Source: Planctomycetota bacterium
GTDB lineage: Bacteria > Planctomycetota > Planctomycetia > Pirellulales > Lacipirellulaceae
Direction: 5' to 3'
Assembly: GCA_029259915.1 (NCBI GenBank)
Contig: JAJDED010000033.1
Coordinates: forward strand, 1 to 64,000
DNA: 64,000 bases
Shown: positions 36,010-44,950 of the stretch, piece after piece
Numbering within the stretch: the first letter of the stretch is position 1
Layout of the letters: every line of letters begins with the position of its first letter
The notes under the pieces: generated by a model
What the model saw: the letters and a program-made list of their open reading frames with translations, nothing else
What the model was told of the DNA's origin: nothing
The model's database searches: none
Position numbers and translations under genes: made by a program

Positions 36010-37761
36010 TTATGGGCGGCGGAATCGCAAAGAAGCGGCAAAAATCAGCATAGCCAGGGCCCAGCCGCACGCAGGTTCGGGGACGGCCACCACAAAGCTG
36101 GAATTGCCAAAGCCCGCTTCCCAGAGAGCAAGATCAGCGGAGTCGGCTGTCGAGTCGGCGTCGAAGTTGCCGTCGCTCCAGTCGGGAAGCATTTTGCCAA
36201 CACCTCGCTGCCAGGCGAGAAAGTCGGCCCCGTCGACATCGCCATCGCGGTCGGTGTCGCCGTCCAGCAGTCCCGAAGCGGAAACAAACTTGCGGATGAC
36301 GCCGTCACGTTTGTTCAGCACATAGAGCTCGTCGTCGGGGCCAATGCCGAAGCGCATGTCGGTGCGCGATATTCCCTGGTCGCCCAGTTCGTCGCGAATA
36401 ATCTGCAGCAACGATTTCTCTTGACCGTTGTGGACAAGCCGAAGCTCTTGAAACGGCGCGAGCAGACCATCGTTGAGATTGCTGAGATTTGTAAAGTCTT
36501 CTCGTTGCACCAATTCGTCGACGTCCACGGCGAAGATTGGTCCGGAGCTGGTCGCAAAATCGCCAAATAGATACATGCCCGTAAGCTGCGGTACGGCCGA
36601 CCCTCGGTACACGCCCGCCCCGACGATTGCCACACTGCCGTTGAGTAGATTGTTGATGTGGTCGTACTGGGCAACCGGGTAAGTGAAGGCGTCGGTGGCG
36701 TGGCCGGCGGGCAAGTTGTCGATGAGGTTGTTATTGCCATTTACTGTAAAAGTGTTCGCAAAAGTTCCCTCGCGTGCATCCCAACCGTAGTTGGCACCAG
36801 CCGCTCCAAGATTGACCTCTTCAATGTTGGCCTGGCCGATGTCGGAAATCAGCATCGCACCGTCGCCGGCAGTATCGAACGAAAACCGGTGAGGGTTGCG
36901 CAGCCCGTAGGCCCAAATGGTGTTGCGCGACGTGCCGGGATCATTGTTGATGCGAAATGGATTGTCGGTAGGAATTGTGTAAGGATCGGCGCCGGAGGCG
37001 ATGGGATTGATCCGCAAAATTGAGCCATGGGGGTTGTTTAAGTCTTGGCCCAGGTTATTGGGGTCGGTTTCGTCGATCGGAAACTTGTTGCCACCGTCCC
37101 CCAGTGCGATGTACAGTTTGCCGTAATCGGCATTTCCGGAAGACGAATTCGGGTTGAAGCCGATCTGGCCAATGTTGTGATCGTCGAAGGGTTGCCCGAT
37201 GCGCATCAGCTCGCGGTGAGAACCTACGTTGACAGTTCCGTTGGCGTTGACAGTCCATTCGCCGACTACCGAGTCGTGATTTAGCCCTGGTGGCGAAGGA
37301 AAGATCTCGGGATTTCCAATTAGCGGAGCGAACCCATTGCGGCTATGGGACGTGTAAAATTTTCGGAAGCCGTCGGTGCCGGAGTTGTTGAAATCGGGAT
37401 GGAAGGCCAAGCCGCGTACCCCGGTTTGATTTCCATTGTTAAAGTTTGGCACGGCCGACGAAAGGTCGAGAAACAGCGTCGGGCTAGGACTTGGTGCCAC
37501 GGGATCGAAAGAATAGATCTTTCCCCGTTGGTCGATCACGTAAGCTAGTCCCGCTGCGCCGCCGTCTGTGAGAAATTCCAAACGGGGCTTGTTGCCACCC
37601 GAGCTATTGGGGATTGTCACCACGTCTTCGAGCGTGACCGACCACGAGAACTTCGTGAAGTCGACGCTGAGTGGATTTCGCTCAGGCAATACCGCCCAAG
37701 CCCCCGAGGGAGGCGCGATTAGCAAAATCGTTACAACAAGAGAGAAGTTTTTCGTGGTCAC
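36010..37761 (-). CDS. PQQ-type sugar dehydrogenase with PEP-CTERM tail
   Basis: A 583-residue exported protein. After a signal peptide (LVVTILLIAPPSGAWA), a six-bladed-propeller domain of the glucose/sorbosone dehydrogenase (soluble PQQ) type is seen: GLAFHPDFNNSGTDGFRKFY, GGNKFPIDETDPNNLGQDL, GSILRINP and YGLRNPHRFSFD with its Asn-Pro-His-Arg. A dockerin-like stretch with paired Asp loops follows (DTDRDGDVDGADFLAWQRG, then DADSTADSADLALWE). The end is a PEP-CTERM signal: PEP, a hydrophobic helix and FRRP. The start is GTG. It is probably cell-surface, and the substrate sugar is unknown. Confidence 0.88.
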   Translation of the reverse strand: MTTKNFSLVVTILLIAPPSGAWAVLPERNPLSVDFTKFSWSVTLEDVVTIPNSSGGNKPRLEFLTDGGAAGLAYVIDQRGKIYSFDPVAPSPSPTLFLDLSSAVPNFNNGNQTGVRGLAFHPDFNNSGTDGFRKFYTSHSRNGFAPLIGNPEIFPSPPGLNHDSVVGEWTVNANGTVNVGSHRELMRIGQPFDDHNIGQIGFNPNSSSGNADYGKLYIALGDGGNKFPIDETDPNNLGQDLNNPHGSILRINPIASGADPYTIPTDNPFRINNDPGTSRNTIWAYGLRNPHRFSFDTAGDGAMLISDIGQANIEEVNLGAAGANYGWDAREGTFANTFTVNGNNNLIDNLPAGHATDAFTYPVAQYDHINNLLNGSVAIVGAGVYRGSAVPQLTGMYLFGDFATSSGPIFAVDVDELVQREDFTNLSNLNDGLLAPFQELRLVHNGQEKSLLQIIRDELGDQGISRTDMRFGIGPDDELYVLNKRDGVIRKFVSASGLLDGDTDRDGDVDGADFLAWQRGVGKMLPDWSDGNFDADSTADSADLALWEAGFGNSSFVVAVPEPACGWALAMLIFAASLRFRRP

Positions 37762-37931
37762 TTCGCACCTTTACCTTCGAAAGAGCATTCGGAATGTGGT
37801 GGGGTCGATTTTCTCAGGATAACACGGTTTCGACGCTTGTTGGTAGGATTTTGTTGGCAATCGGCATCTGCCCATGAGAAAATGGAGGCTGTGGCGCCCC
37901 CCCGCTTTTCTCATCGCTTGTCTGAGTTGCC

Positions 37932-38843
37932 ATGTTTTCTCGACGCTACCCTGCTTACGGGCGAATTCCATTTATCGTTGGTTGTCTATGCACGTTCTGG
38001 AGTGCCGGGGCTAGCGTACGTGCCGACGTGCATGTGCAGACGAACGATGGCCGCGTGCTTACGGGCGAAGTCGACGCGCGCACTTCCGCCGAACAACTCT
38101 GGATTCGACAGGAAACCGATCAGATTGTGTTGGCCACTTCCGTAGATTGGGCCAAGGTTGTTTCGGCCCATGTCGATGGCGAACAAATCGACGCGCGGGC
38201 GCTGGCTGATCGAGCAAGTCGGCTAGCCACGCAGCGACGCTTTGGATTTCTCTCGGAAATCAACGATTCAGAATTGCGGGCGAGAATCGAGCAACAACAT
38301 GCTCCGGCTTCCACGATGACATCCTGGAACAGAGCGCCGTTACGTAGCCGCATCACTAGCTTGGAAATCGATGCGGTGCTGGTGAATCTAGACCGCGACG
38401 TGGAGCCGGACGGATTCGAGTTGGCAATTGCTGCCGTGGATGTTTACGGTCGTTCAGTACCGGTGAAGGGTAATCTCACGGTTCGACTGATGGGTGAACA
38501 CAACAAGCATCACTCGGGCAGGGTCCACTTTGAAGACTTGCAGCAATGGACTCAGCCGGTGATGCCTGAGGATTTTGTAGACGGCGTAGCAGGATATGTG
38601 TTGCCGTTTCGTACGGTGCATCCGGAGTTTGATTTCGAGCTGCGTCCCGATGCGCAATTGCACGTGCGTTTGGGGGTTTTCGGATCGGGTAATTTCGCAG
38701 CCACGGTTCCCGTGCTATTGCGGGAGTTCAATCCATTTCGGGATCGGATGCAGATGTTCGAGGGAAGTCGTTTCTTCCGCGATGAGTTGTCGCGACAAGT
38801 TCGCCACCTGAATGACGATCCGCATGGCATTTTCCGCCCGTAG
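37932..38843 (+). CDS. Hypothetical secreted protein
   Basis: A 303-residue protein with an N-terminal signal-like helix (FIVGCLCTFWSAGASVRA). A short SH3-like beta-domain (VQTNDGRVLTGEVDARTSAEQLWIRQ) is followed by a larger beta-rich domain that ends RHLNDDPHGIFRP. The first domain resembles small 'DGRxLxGxV' beta-barrels. The gene diverges from the PEP-CTERM gene. Its function is not clear to me. Confidence 0.65.
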   Translation: MFSRRYPAYGRIPFIVGCLCTFWSAGASVRADVHVQTNDGRVLTGEVDARTSAEQLWIRQETDQIVLATSVDWAKVVSAHVDGEQIDARALADRASRLATQRRFGFLSEINDSELRARIEQQHAPASTMTSWNRAPLRSRITSLEIDAVLVNLDRDVEPDGFELAIAAVDVYGRSVPVKGNLTVRLMGEHNKHHSGRVHFEDLQQWTQPVMPEDFVDGVAGYVLPFRTVHPEFDFELRPDAQLHVRLGVFGSGNFAATVPVLLREFNPFRDRMQMFEGSRFFRDELSRQVRHLNDDPHGIFRP

Positions 38844-38865
38844 GTCTGCGGAAATTCGAAGCGAG

Positions 38866-39045
38866 TTATTCCCTGCGGTCGTCGCCTTTGCGGCGGTCAG
38901 GCTCGGAGCGTCGCTCTTCGTCACCAGTCTTATTTTCGGCGAGTTCGTCTTGATTGTCGCGACGTTCTGTTTGGCGGCGTTCTTCCTCTTCCCGCTTTTC
39001 AACTAGCGAATCGAGATCCGCAGGGATATTTAGGCGATTGGGCAT
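38866..39045 (-). CDS. Small highly charged protein after the secretin
   Basis: A 59-residue ORF begins with ATG 10 bases after the secretin stop. Its product is MPNRLNIPADLDSLVEKREE and then a run of charged residues (EERRQTERRDNQDELAE... DRRKGDDRRE). The reading frame and its position at the operon end suggest a real gene. The function is unknown; the helical, charged sequence could be a coiled coil. No strong Shine-Dalgarno is seen, so translation may depend on coupling. Confidence 0.5.
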   Translation of the reverse strand: MPNRLNIPADLDSLVEKREEEERRQTERRDNQDELAENKTGDEERRSEPDRRKGDDRRE

Positions 39046-39055
39046 GGGTAGGTTC

Positions 39056-40855
39056 TCAGTGCGATTGCTCGGCTGGTGGTGCGAGTACTGGAAGTTCGTC
39101 TGGCGGTAGAGTCAACCTTGTGGAGGGTAAAAATGTTTCGTCATTCGGAGAATAAAAGGCCACTTCGTTTTCTACGGGTGGGAGTCTCCACAATAGCGAG
39201 GCCAAGGGCCGGCGAGGATTGCGGAAAGTATCGGGCAGCCGCGCTTCGTAAAGCCGTGGATTCAAATCGAGCGGGCCCGTCGTCAAAGGTTCCAAAGTCC
39301 GCGTGAGTTCGAAGTTTTCGCGTTCTTCGATGATTGGCGTATAGGGCTGAATGCGAGGGATTAGCGTTACGATTATCTCCGATCGCGATTTTACGAGCTG
39401 GCGCTTCTGAAACAAAATTCCCACATAAGGCAAATCGCCCAGCCAGGGGACTTTGTTCTGGATGTTGCTGTCGGTTTCTTGGATCAATCCGCCGATGACC
39501 ATCCCCTGGCCATCATTGAGCAAGATGTCCGTTTCGACTTCCGTGGTTTCTTCCGAAGGAAGTCCTGTCTCGGGGCTGACTTGCCCCGTAGAAACTTCGG
39601 GCTTGATGCGCATCAGCACGCGGCCGTCGCGGGTGATGCGGGGAGTGACGGTAAGCACAACGCCCACGTCGAGAAATTGAACTTCTTCCAGCGTGCTGGT
39701 CTGTGTGGTTGTGACCACGCGGAAACCAAGCTGTTCGCCGACCTGAATGCGTGCTTTTTGACCACTCACGGCGAGTATTTTGGGCGAAGCGAGTGTCTTG
39801 GCATCGGTGGTGGTTTGCAGCAATTCGACGAGGCCATCCAGCGTGCTACCCGTGGCTTCCAGGAAAAAGGCCGAGGAGGCAGCCGGGTTGGCAAATCCTA
39901 CAGAACGAAAGTCGAGCTCGTTGCCTGAGAAGGAGGAAAGAGCATCGAAGTTCACGCCGTTGCGGCAGTCTGCCGACAAGTCGACCTGCAAAATGTGCGC
40001 CTCAATCAGCACCTGCCGTGGAGGTTGATCGGACATGCAAATGTAACCGCGAATCTGTTGCAGGTTTCCCGGATAATCGACCACAGCAACCACCTCGCGG
40101 GTACGTCGGTTGTCTTCGGGGCTAGTTTCCATGACCCACGATTTCCCTGAGGGGGAAAGCAATCCTTTGACGGTTTGATCGATATCGACTGCCGAGGCAA
40201 AGTCCAGTTCGAACACTTCCACATTTCGGCCACTTGCCTCAGGCGAGAGTAAGTCGGCGTTTTCGATGCTTGTGACCGTAATCACATTGTTGTTTGTTGT
40301 CCAGGTATGACCCGAGGCGGAAAGGAGAGAGTCGAGAACCTGCTGCCAAGGTACGCGTTCGAACGACGCGGTGATGGGGGTTTCAGCTGGCGCGGCAAAC
40401 ACTAGATTGAGTTTCTGAGTTTCGGCAATCAGGGCGACTACTTGACGAAGCGACCCATCGCGAACCATCAGCGAGATCAGTCCCTGGTTCTCTTCGACAT
40501 GGAATGTGCCTGCGGCATCCGGCTTGGCGAGTGGAATAATTTCTTGTTGAGCGGGAGATTGCCGAACGGTCGGCTGCCCGGGTTGCAATTCGAGCGATTG
40601 ATTCGCCAGTGGGTTTAGGGAGTTGCGGAGTACATTGACGATGCCCGACGGCGACCAAACAGGAGGAGTGTTGGTTGGTGCGCTCCCGACATTCGCGTCA
40701 GGAACAACAAGTACGGTTGTTTCTTGCTGTGCATGCAGACATGTTGCAAAAGATAGCGCTAGACACAGGCCTGTCAGCCCAATGGGCCAGAGTCCTTGAA
40801 GTGCACGCTTGATTGCTTTTGCGCCATTTGGCATGGCTGAGTACTCGGGATGCAT
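39056..40855 (-). CDS. pilQ: PilQ/GspD-type secretin
   Basis: A 599-residue outer-membrane secretin for the pilus or type II-like machine. After a signal peptide (LCLALSFATCLHA), an STN/AMIN-like region (LISLMVRDGSLRQVVALIAETQKLNLVFAAP, about residues 125-160) and N-domains precede the secretin core, with QKARIQVGEQLGFRVVTTTQTS, VVLTVTPRITRDGRVLMRIKPEVS and the VPWLGDLPYVGILFQ signature (residues about 470-485). Its start abuts the preceding gene's stop (TAA-ATG). A slightly later ATG (40834) is an alternative. Confidence 0.92.
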   Translation of the reverse strand: MHPEYSAMPNGAKAIKRALQGLWPIGLTGLCLALSFATCLHAQQETTVLVVPDANVGSAPTNTPPVWSPSGIVNVLRNSLNPLANQSLELQPGQPTVRQSPAQQEIIPLAKPDAAGTFHVEENQGLISLMVRDGSLRQVVALIAETQKLNLVFAAPAETPITASFERVPWQQVLDSLLSASGHTWTTNNNVITVTSIENADLLSPEASGRNVEVFELDFASAVDIDQTVKGLLSPSGKSWVMETSPEDNRRTREVVAVVDYPGNLQQIRGYICMSDQPPRQVLIEAHILQVDLSADCRNGVNFDALSSFSGNELDFRSVGFANPAASSAFFLEATGSTLDGLVELLQTTTDAKTLASPKILAVSGQKARIQVGEQLGFRVVTTTQTSTLEEVQFLDVGVVLTVTPRITRDGRVLMRIKPEVSTGQVSPETGLPSEETTEVETDILLNDGQGMVIGGLIQETDSNIQNKVPWLGDLPYVGILFQKRQLVKSRSEIIVTLIPRIQPYTPIIEERENFELTRTLEPLTTGPLDLNPRLYEARLPDTFRNPRRPLASLLWRLPPVENEVAFYSPNDETFLPSTRLTLPPDELPVLAPPAEQSH

Positions 40856-41404
40856 TTATCTGGATTTTGATTTTGTGAGTACCACTCCTTGAGCGGTAAT
40901 ATCGCTAACCTGATACCCTTGGACTCTGTCGCCGACGCGAAGCTCCTGACCGCCGATGGTTGCGATTCGCTGGTTGTCGGTTATGAGAATCATGGAAGTA
41001 CCTTGCTGCTGCATGTCGGCGAGAATCAGAGGTTTTTTTTCTTGTTCACCAGCCAATGATTCGTCCTGCTCCGTTGAGTTCGTCGAGCTTGTAGCTGCGA
41101 GATACCAAAACGGTTTTGCTAACGGATCGAAGGCGACGATTTTGTCGATCGATAAGTGGGGCCAAGATTTTTTGTCCGAGGTTTCCGGGGTTGTCTTGGC
41201 CGAGGTTTCTGGAATAGTCTTGCCGCGGACGACGTGTTGTTCGTTTGCGGCTGGTATCTGGTTATTCGGAGACGTGGCCACATTGTTTGAGGAGCTGTTG
41301 AATTGGGAGACGATAGTGCCGACAAACACGACGGCTAGCACAGCAACAAGTGCTAGCTTTCCGCGCGTGGCGCCGATCATGTCTCGCTTCTTACTATTCG
41401 TCAC
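40856..41404 (-). CDS. PilP/GspC-like inner-membrane pilus protein
   Basis: A 182-residue protein with one N-terminal membrane helix (KLALVAVLAVVFVGTIVSQF), a Ser/Asn/Thr-rich linker and a small C-terminal beta-domain (LILADMQQQGTSMILITDNQRIATIGGQELRVGDRVQGYQVSDI) of the kind in PilP and GspC, which contact the secretin. It overlaps pilO by 4 bases (ATGA) and abuts the secretin gene, the pilO-pilP-pilQ order. The sequence itself is only weakly diagnostic. Confidence 0.7.
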   Translation of the reverse strand: MTNSKKRDMIGATRGKLALVAVLAVVFVGTIVSQFNSSSNNVATSPNNQIPAANEQHVVRGKTIPETSAKTTPETSDKKSWPHLSIDKIVAFDPLAKPFWYLAATSSTNSTEQDESLAGEQEKKPLILADMQQQGTSMILITDNQRIATIGGQELRVGDRVQGYQVSDITAQGVVLTKSKSR

Positions 41405-41991
41405 AGCGAAGCCTTTCTCTTTTCTGTATCATGCGAGTCGATGCCGTAATACAAAACAAATGTGACCTGAAACGGATAGCGGTTGTCTTTGTTGCTTGCC
41501 CCAAATCGCAACTTGGAAACATCCGTGATCAAGGCAAGTTGGTTAACTTCGTCGAGAAACCGGCAAATGCTGTCAAAGCTGCCGTTACAAACGAGCGAAA
41601 TTTCTGCATGAGAGTGCCCTTCCCCCGCCTCAGGCGGACCCCAGTGGTGGTTATCCACCTGCAAGCTTACTTGCTGTGCCACCCGGAGGAGTTCGTCTGC
41701 CAGAGCGTCTTTGTTGAGGTCGCTAGGCAATCGCTGCCGAATATGGTTGATCGATTTCTGGAGCGAATCGAACTCTTTGCGTAAGGCAAAATTTTCGCGC
41801 TGCACTTGAGCCGACTGGCGCAGTAGAGTTTGCAGGTGATCGATTCTCGCGGAATCGTCTTCCTTCTGGCCGACTAGTCGGTTGTGAATAAACAGGCAAT
41901 AGCACCCAACGACTAACGCCACGGCAACAAACCCTGCCGCGTGTAGTGCCCAGCCCAATTGACGTTCGTGATGTTGCGTTCGACGATACAC
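41401..41991 (-). CDS. pilO: PilO-like pilus inner-membrane protein
   Basis: A 196-residue bitopic protein with a membrane helix (ALHAAGFVAVALVVGCYCLFI) followed by a coiled coil (DDSARIDHLQTLLRQSAQVQRENFALRKEFDSLQ) and a small ferredoxin-like domain with a HAEISLVCNGSFDSICRFLDEV segment that fits PilO. It works with PilN as the inner-membrane platform of the pilus. It lies between pilN and the PilP-like gene. Confidence 0.82.
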   Translation of the reverse strand: MYRRTQHHERQLGWALHAAGFVAVALVVGCYCLFIHNRLVGQKEDDSARIDHLQTLLRQSAQVQRENFALRKEFDSLQKSINHIRQRLPSDLNKDALADELLRVAQQVSLQVDNHHWGPPEAGEGHSHAEISLVCNGSFDSICRFLDEVNQLALITDVSKLRFGASNKDNRYPFQVTFVLYYGIDSHDTEKRKASL

Positions 41992-42012
41992 TTTTTAGCT
42001 CAGTTGGAGTTT

Positions 42013-42588
42013 TTAGAAAAAACAGTCGATTCGAAAGGCTTGCATTTGCTGCTGATTGATTTCAATGGTTTCAAATTGTTCTGCTTCCGTAGAGGCGTTC
42101 GGGATGGATGATTTAAGTAGTTCGGCAAAGACCCGGACAGCTTTGGGGTCAGTAGCAATTCCTTCCAGCGAGAGTTTGGCCGAGGAGTCTCGTGTGGCAC
42201 TGCCGTCCGAGCCTTGCTGCTGGTAGTCGATATTTTCGAGAAATACATTGCCATGGCATTTGGCGACCGCCTGGCTGACCAAGCCTGCCAGAGTGGTTGT
42301 GGGCGTACGTTTCTCAAGAGTAAGTTCTAATTGGCCTAATTGTTTCGATTCGTCGATTCGTTTTTTCAAGTCTTGGTTTGTGGTCTTTAATCGACGAACT
42401 GGTTCGTATTGCGAGTCCATTGCGATGCGCTGTTGGCTTTGTTTGTGAACCGGCCACCAGTTGAAAGCCGTATGCAAGGTCAGAACTCCCACCACAATCG
42501 CCAAAATGCGCGTCCACTGGCGAGCGCAGTTTAACCAGCAATCGCGCGCGCAGGCACGTTCCGACATGAGGTTGATAGATCGACTCAT
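42013..42588 (-). CDS. pilN: PilN-like pilus inner-membrane protein
   Basis: A 191-residue protein that starts MSRSINLMSERACARD, like the INLLP/INLM segment with which PilN contacts PilM. A membrane helix (LAIVVGVLTLHTAFNWWPV) precedes a coiled coil and a C-terminal domain. It overlaps pilM by 4 bases (ATGA) and precedes pilO, as expected for pilMNO. Confidence 0.83.
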   Translation of the reverse strand: MSRSINLMSERACARDCWLNCARQWTRILAIVVGVLTLHTAFNWWPVHKQSQQRIAMDSQYEPVRRLKTTNQDLKKRIDESKQLGQLELTLEKRTPTTTLAGLVSQAVAKCHGNVFLENIDYQQQGSDGSATRDSSAKLSLEGIATDPKAVRVFAELLKSSIPNASTEAEQFETIEINQQQMQAFRIDCFF

Positions 42589-43664
42589 GACTTCTCCCAG
42601 GCAAGTGCCGAAAGTGCTATCGCTGGCCCAAGTAAGCAGGATGGTATGCTTGTTTGTGGGTTGGATTTAGGATTGTTCGCGTCCATGCTCCAAACACGAT
42701 GCACCAGGCCAGCTTGTTGGGTGAGATATTCGGCTAGCCCACGAATAGTGGCTCCCCCTCCAAACAGATAAACGCTCTGTGGCGAGACCGTGCGACGTTG
42801 TCCTTGAAGATGCGCGAAAGTTCGTTGGATCTCTTCCACCAGATTTTGCATTGGCGCGGATAGTAGTTCTCCGATCAGAACAGAGATTTCCGTGGATTCT
42901 GTCTCGGAAAGCCCATGCTCGAGCAGTAGCTGTTGTGCTTCCTGCTGCGAGACATTGAGCTCGGTGCAAATCAAAGTCAATAATCGTTGCAGGCTGCAAT
43001 CTTTGAGTCGGCGCGCGTAGACAGGCCTTCCATCCACAATCACATTCAAAGTGGCCTGACTGAATCCCCAGTCGAGCGCTGCCGTAGGTGCATGATTGTT
43101 GGCCCCGTGCACTAGTGCTACAGCGCGGGCAAGTGCCAACGGCACGCCGTCTAGCAATTGACACGACCAGCCAGTATTGGCAATGTCTGTGCAGATCTGT
43201 TCGGACCAGGCGGTCGGAACAGCCAGGACATTTGTTTTGGAAACCGGTTTGCCATTGTCTGCCGCTTCCGCGGGCCACGTTGCTACCTGTAGGTGTGCGG
43301 CCGATTGTTGGGTGACGGTCTCGATTGCCTTGCGGACCACCCTTTCGGGCTTCGATTCCTGGCTCAAGGATTGATCAAGCTGATGCAGTTGGCAAAGCGA
43401 CATCGACAATGTGGCGGCGGCACGTCGGCCTTGGAAACCACGTTCGGCGCTGCTCGAACGGAGTGAAACTGCGGTACGCATTTCATCTTTGGTGGAAAGC
43501 GTCTGCTGGTCTTGAGCGGTATTCCCATCCCAGCACGAGCTACGAGGAACGATTGCCGATGCGACCAACTGTAGTTGATTCTGTTGGCGCACCAACTGAG
43601 CCACTTTGAGGTGAGAAGCGCCGACGTCAACGCCGATCCAGCCTATTTTGTTTCCGAAAAACAT
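42585..43664 (-). CDS. pilM: PilM-like actin-fold pilus protein
   Basis: A 359-residue cytoplasmic actin-like ATPase that binds PilN and polymerises under the pilus base. The phosphate-1 motif IGVDVGASHLKVAQLV stands at residues 10-25, the DWGFSQATLNVIVDG loop near 195, and the adenosine-type motif YLFGGGATIRGLAEYL near 315. It follows the PilC gene by 20 bases and overlaps pilN. Confidence 0.9.
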   Translation of the reverse strand: MFFGNKIGWIGVDVGASHLKVAQLVRQQNQLQLVASAIVPRSSCWDGNTAQDQQTLSTKDEMRTAVSLRSSSAERGFQGRRAAATLSMSLCQLHQLDQSLSQESKPERVVRKAIETVTQQSAAHLQVATWPAEAADNGKPVSKTNVLAVPTAWSEQICTDIANTGWSCQLLDGVPLALARAVALVHGANNHAPTAALDWGFSQATLNVIVDGRPVYARRLKDCSLQRLLTLICTELNVSQQEAQQLLLEHGLSETESTEISVLIGELLSAPMQNLVEEIQRTFAHLQGQRRTVSPQSVYLFGGGATIRGLAEYLTQQAGLVHRVWSMDANNPKSNPQTSIPSCLLGPAIALSALAWEKS

Positions 43665-43684
43665 AATGACAATCTTTTTTTGGC

Positions 43685-44890
43685 TTACCGCCCACCTTGG
43701 GCAAGGGTCGACAAATCGAACACGGGCAGCATTACCGCCAACACCACTACTGCCACGATCGCTCCCATGACGACCGTGATGATCGGTTCCAACATGCCGA
43801 CCACTTGTCGCATGCGGGCCTCGGCTTCTTCTTCGTAGTATTCACCGAGCAGTTGCGTGACTTCGCCCAGATTTCCAGTACTTTCGGCGGTGATAATCAT
43901 TTCGCGCGCGGATTGCGGCACGATTTCTGCTGTTTGCAGCACGCAGCCCAAGCCACGGCCATTGACCACGGCATCTTCGAGTTCGTCTATCAGGTCTTGA
44001 TAGTGGACGTTTCCAAGCGCCTGTTTGCTAAGTCGTAGGCATTCCAGTAGCGGTACGCCACTTTCCAGCATCAGGCCAAGGATCCGACACATGCGGCCAA
44101 CAATTTGGGGCCTGTAAACGCTTTGGATGATCACCAGTTTGAGCCACAACGCATCGAGCCAGCGACGTCCGACAGCAGTTTTTCGCCAAACTAGTAGCCC
44201 CGTCACTGCTGATGCGAAGGCAGGTCCCCAAAGCCACCAGCGAGATCGAAATTCCGTGGAAATAGCAATCAGGAGTTGAGTAATGACGGGCAAGGTTAGG
44301 TCGTACTGCTCGAAGATGTCAGCAAATCGTGGCAAAACGAAGAGTACGAGTGCTACGATCACTGCTGAAGAAACAGTCATCAACAACACAGGATAGGTCA
44401 TCAACGCTTTCATCGTTCGTTGCAGACGGATTTCACTCCGCTGTACTTGCGAGAGTTGTTGCAACACCTCGGCCATCTTGCCGGATGCTTCTCCCGCGGC
44501 TACCGTTGCGATAAACCTTTGATCAAATACTTCGGCATGCATTCCTAAGGCGCTGGAAAGTGTGCTGCCGGAGAGTACGGAATCGTGAACATCGATGAGC
44601 ACCTGTTTCAAAGCGGGTTTTTGGCATTGGTTTGCTAAGGATCCGAGCGCCGAGGCGACGTCGATTCCCGATCGAGTCATGATCGCCAGTTGCGAAGTAA
44701 TTTCGGCGATGTCTTGCCTGCGGATAGGTCGGTGGCGGCCAGTTGTTCGATGTTGCACGTCCTCGTGTGAGGAACCCCATTCCAACTCGTTACCGGTGGG
44801 AGCATGCATCGGCGCAGCATTATCTTCCGCTTGGCCGGCAATAGTTCCCAAACCTGAGAATGCTGAATTGTCGAATTTTGTGGCAGTCAT
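43685..44890 (-). CDS. pilC: PilC/GspF inner-membrane platform protein
   Basis: A 401-residue polytopic platform protein with two T2SF repeats: ITSQLAIMTRSGIDVASALGSLANQCQKPALKQVL near residue 65 and VGRMCRILGLMLESGVPLLECLRLSKQALGN near residue 265. Three membrane helices are visible (about 165-190, 215-235 and 365-390). About 60 extra N-terminal residues are unconserved. The gene lies 60 bases after pilB. Confidence 0.93.
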   Translation of the reverse strand: MTATKFDNSAFSGLGTIAGQAEDNAAPMHAPTGNELEWGSSHEDVQHRTTGRHRPIRRQDIAEITSQLAIMTRSGIDVASALGSLANQCQKPALKQVLIDVHDSVLSGSTLSSALGMHAEVFDQRFIATVAAGEASGKMAEVLQQLSQVQRSEIRLQRTMKALMTYPVLLMTVSSAVIVALVLFVLPRFADIFEQYDLTLPVITQLLIAISTEFRSRWWLWGPAFASAVTGLLVWRKTAVGRRWLDALWLKLVIIQSVYRPQIVGRMCRILGLMLESGVPLLECLRLSKQALGNVHYQDLIDELEDAVVNGRGLGCVLQTAEIVPQSAREMIITAESTGNLGEVTQLLGEYYEEEAEARMRQVVGMLEPIITVVMGAIVAVVVLAVMLPVFDLSTLAQGGR

Positions 44891-44950
44891 GGAATTGATT
44901 TTCTGAGTATCGAATGTGGTTGTGATTGGTTGCTGGCGAGGAAGGATCGT

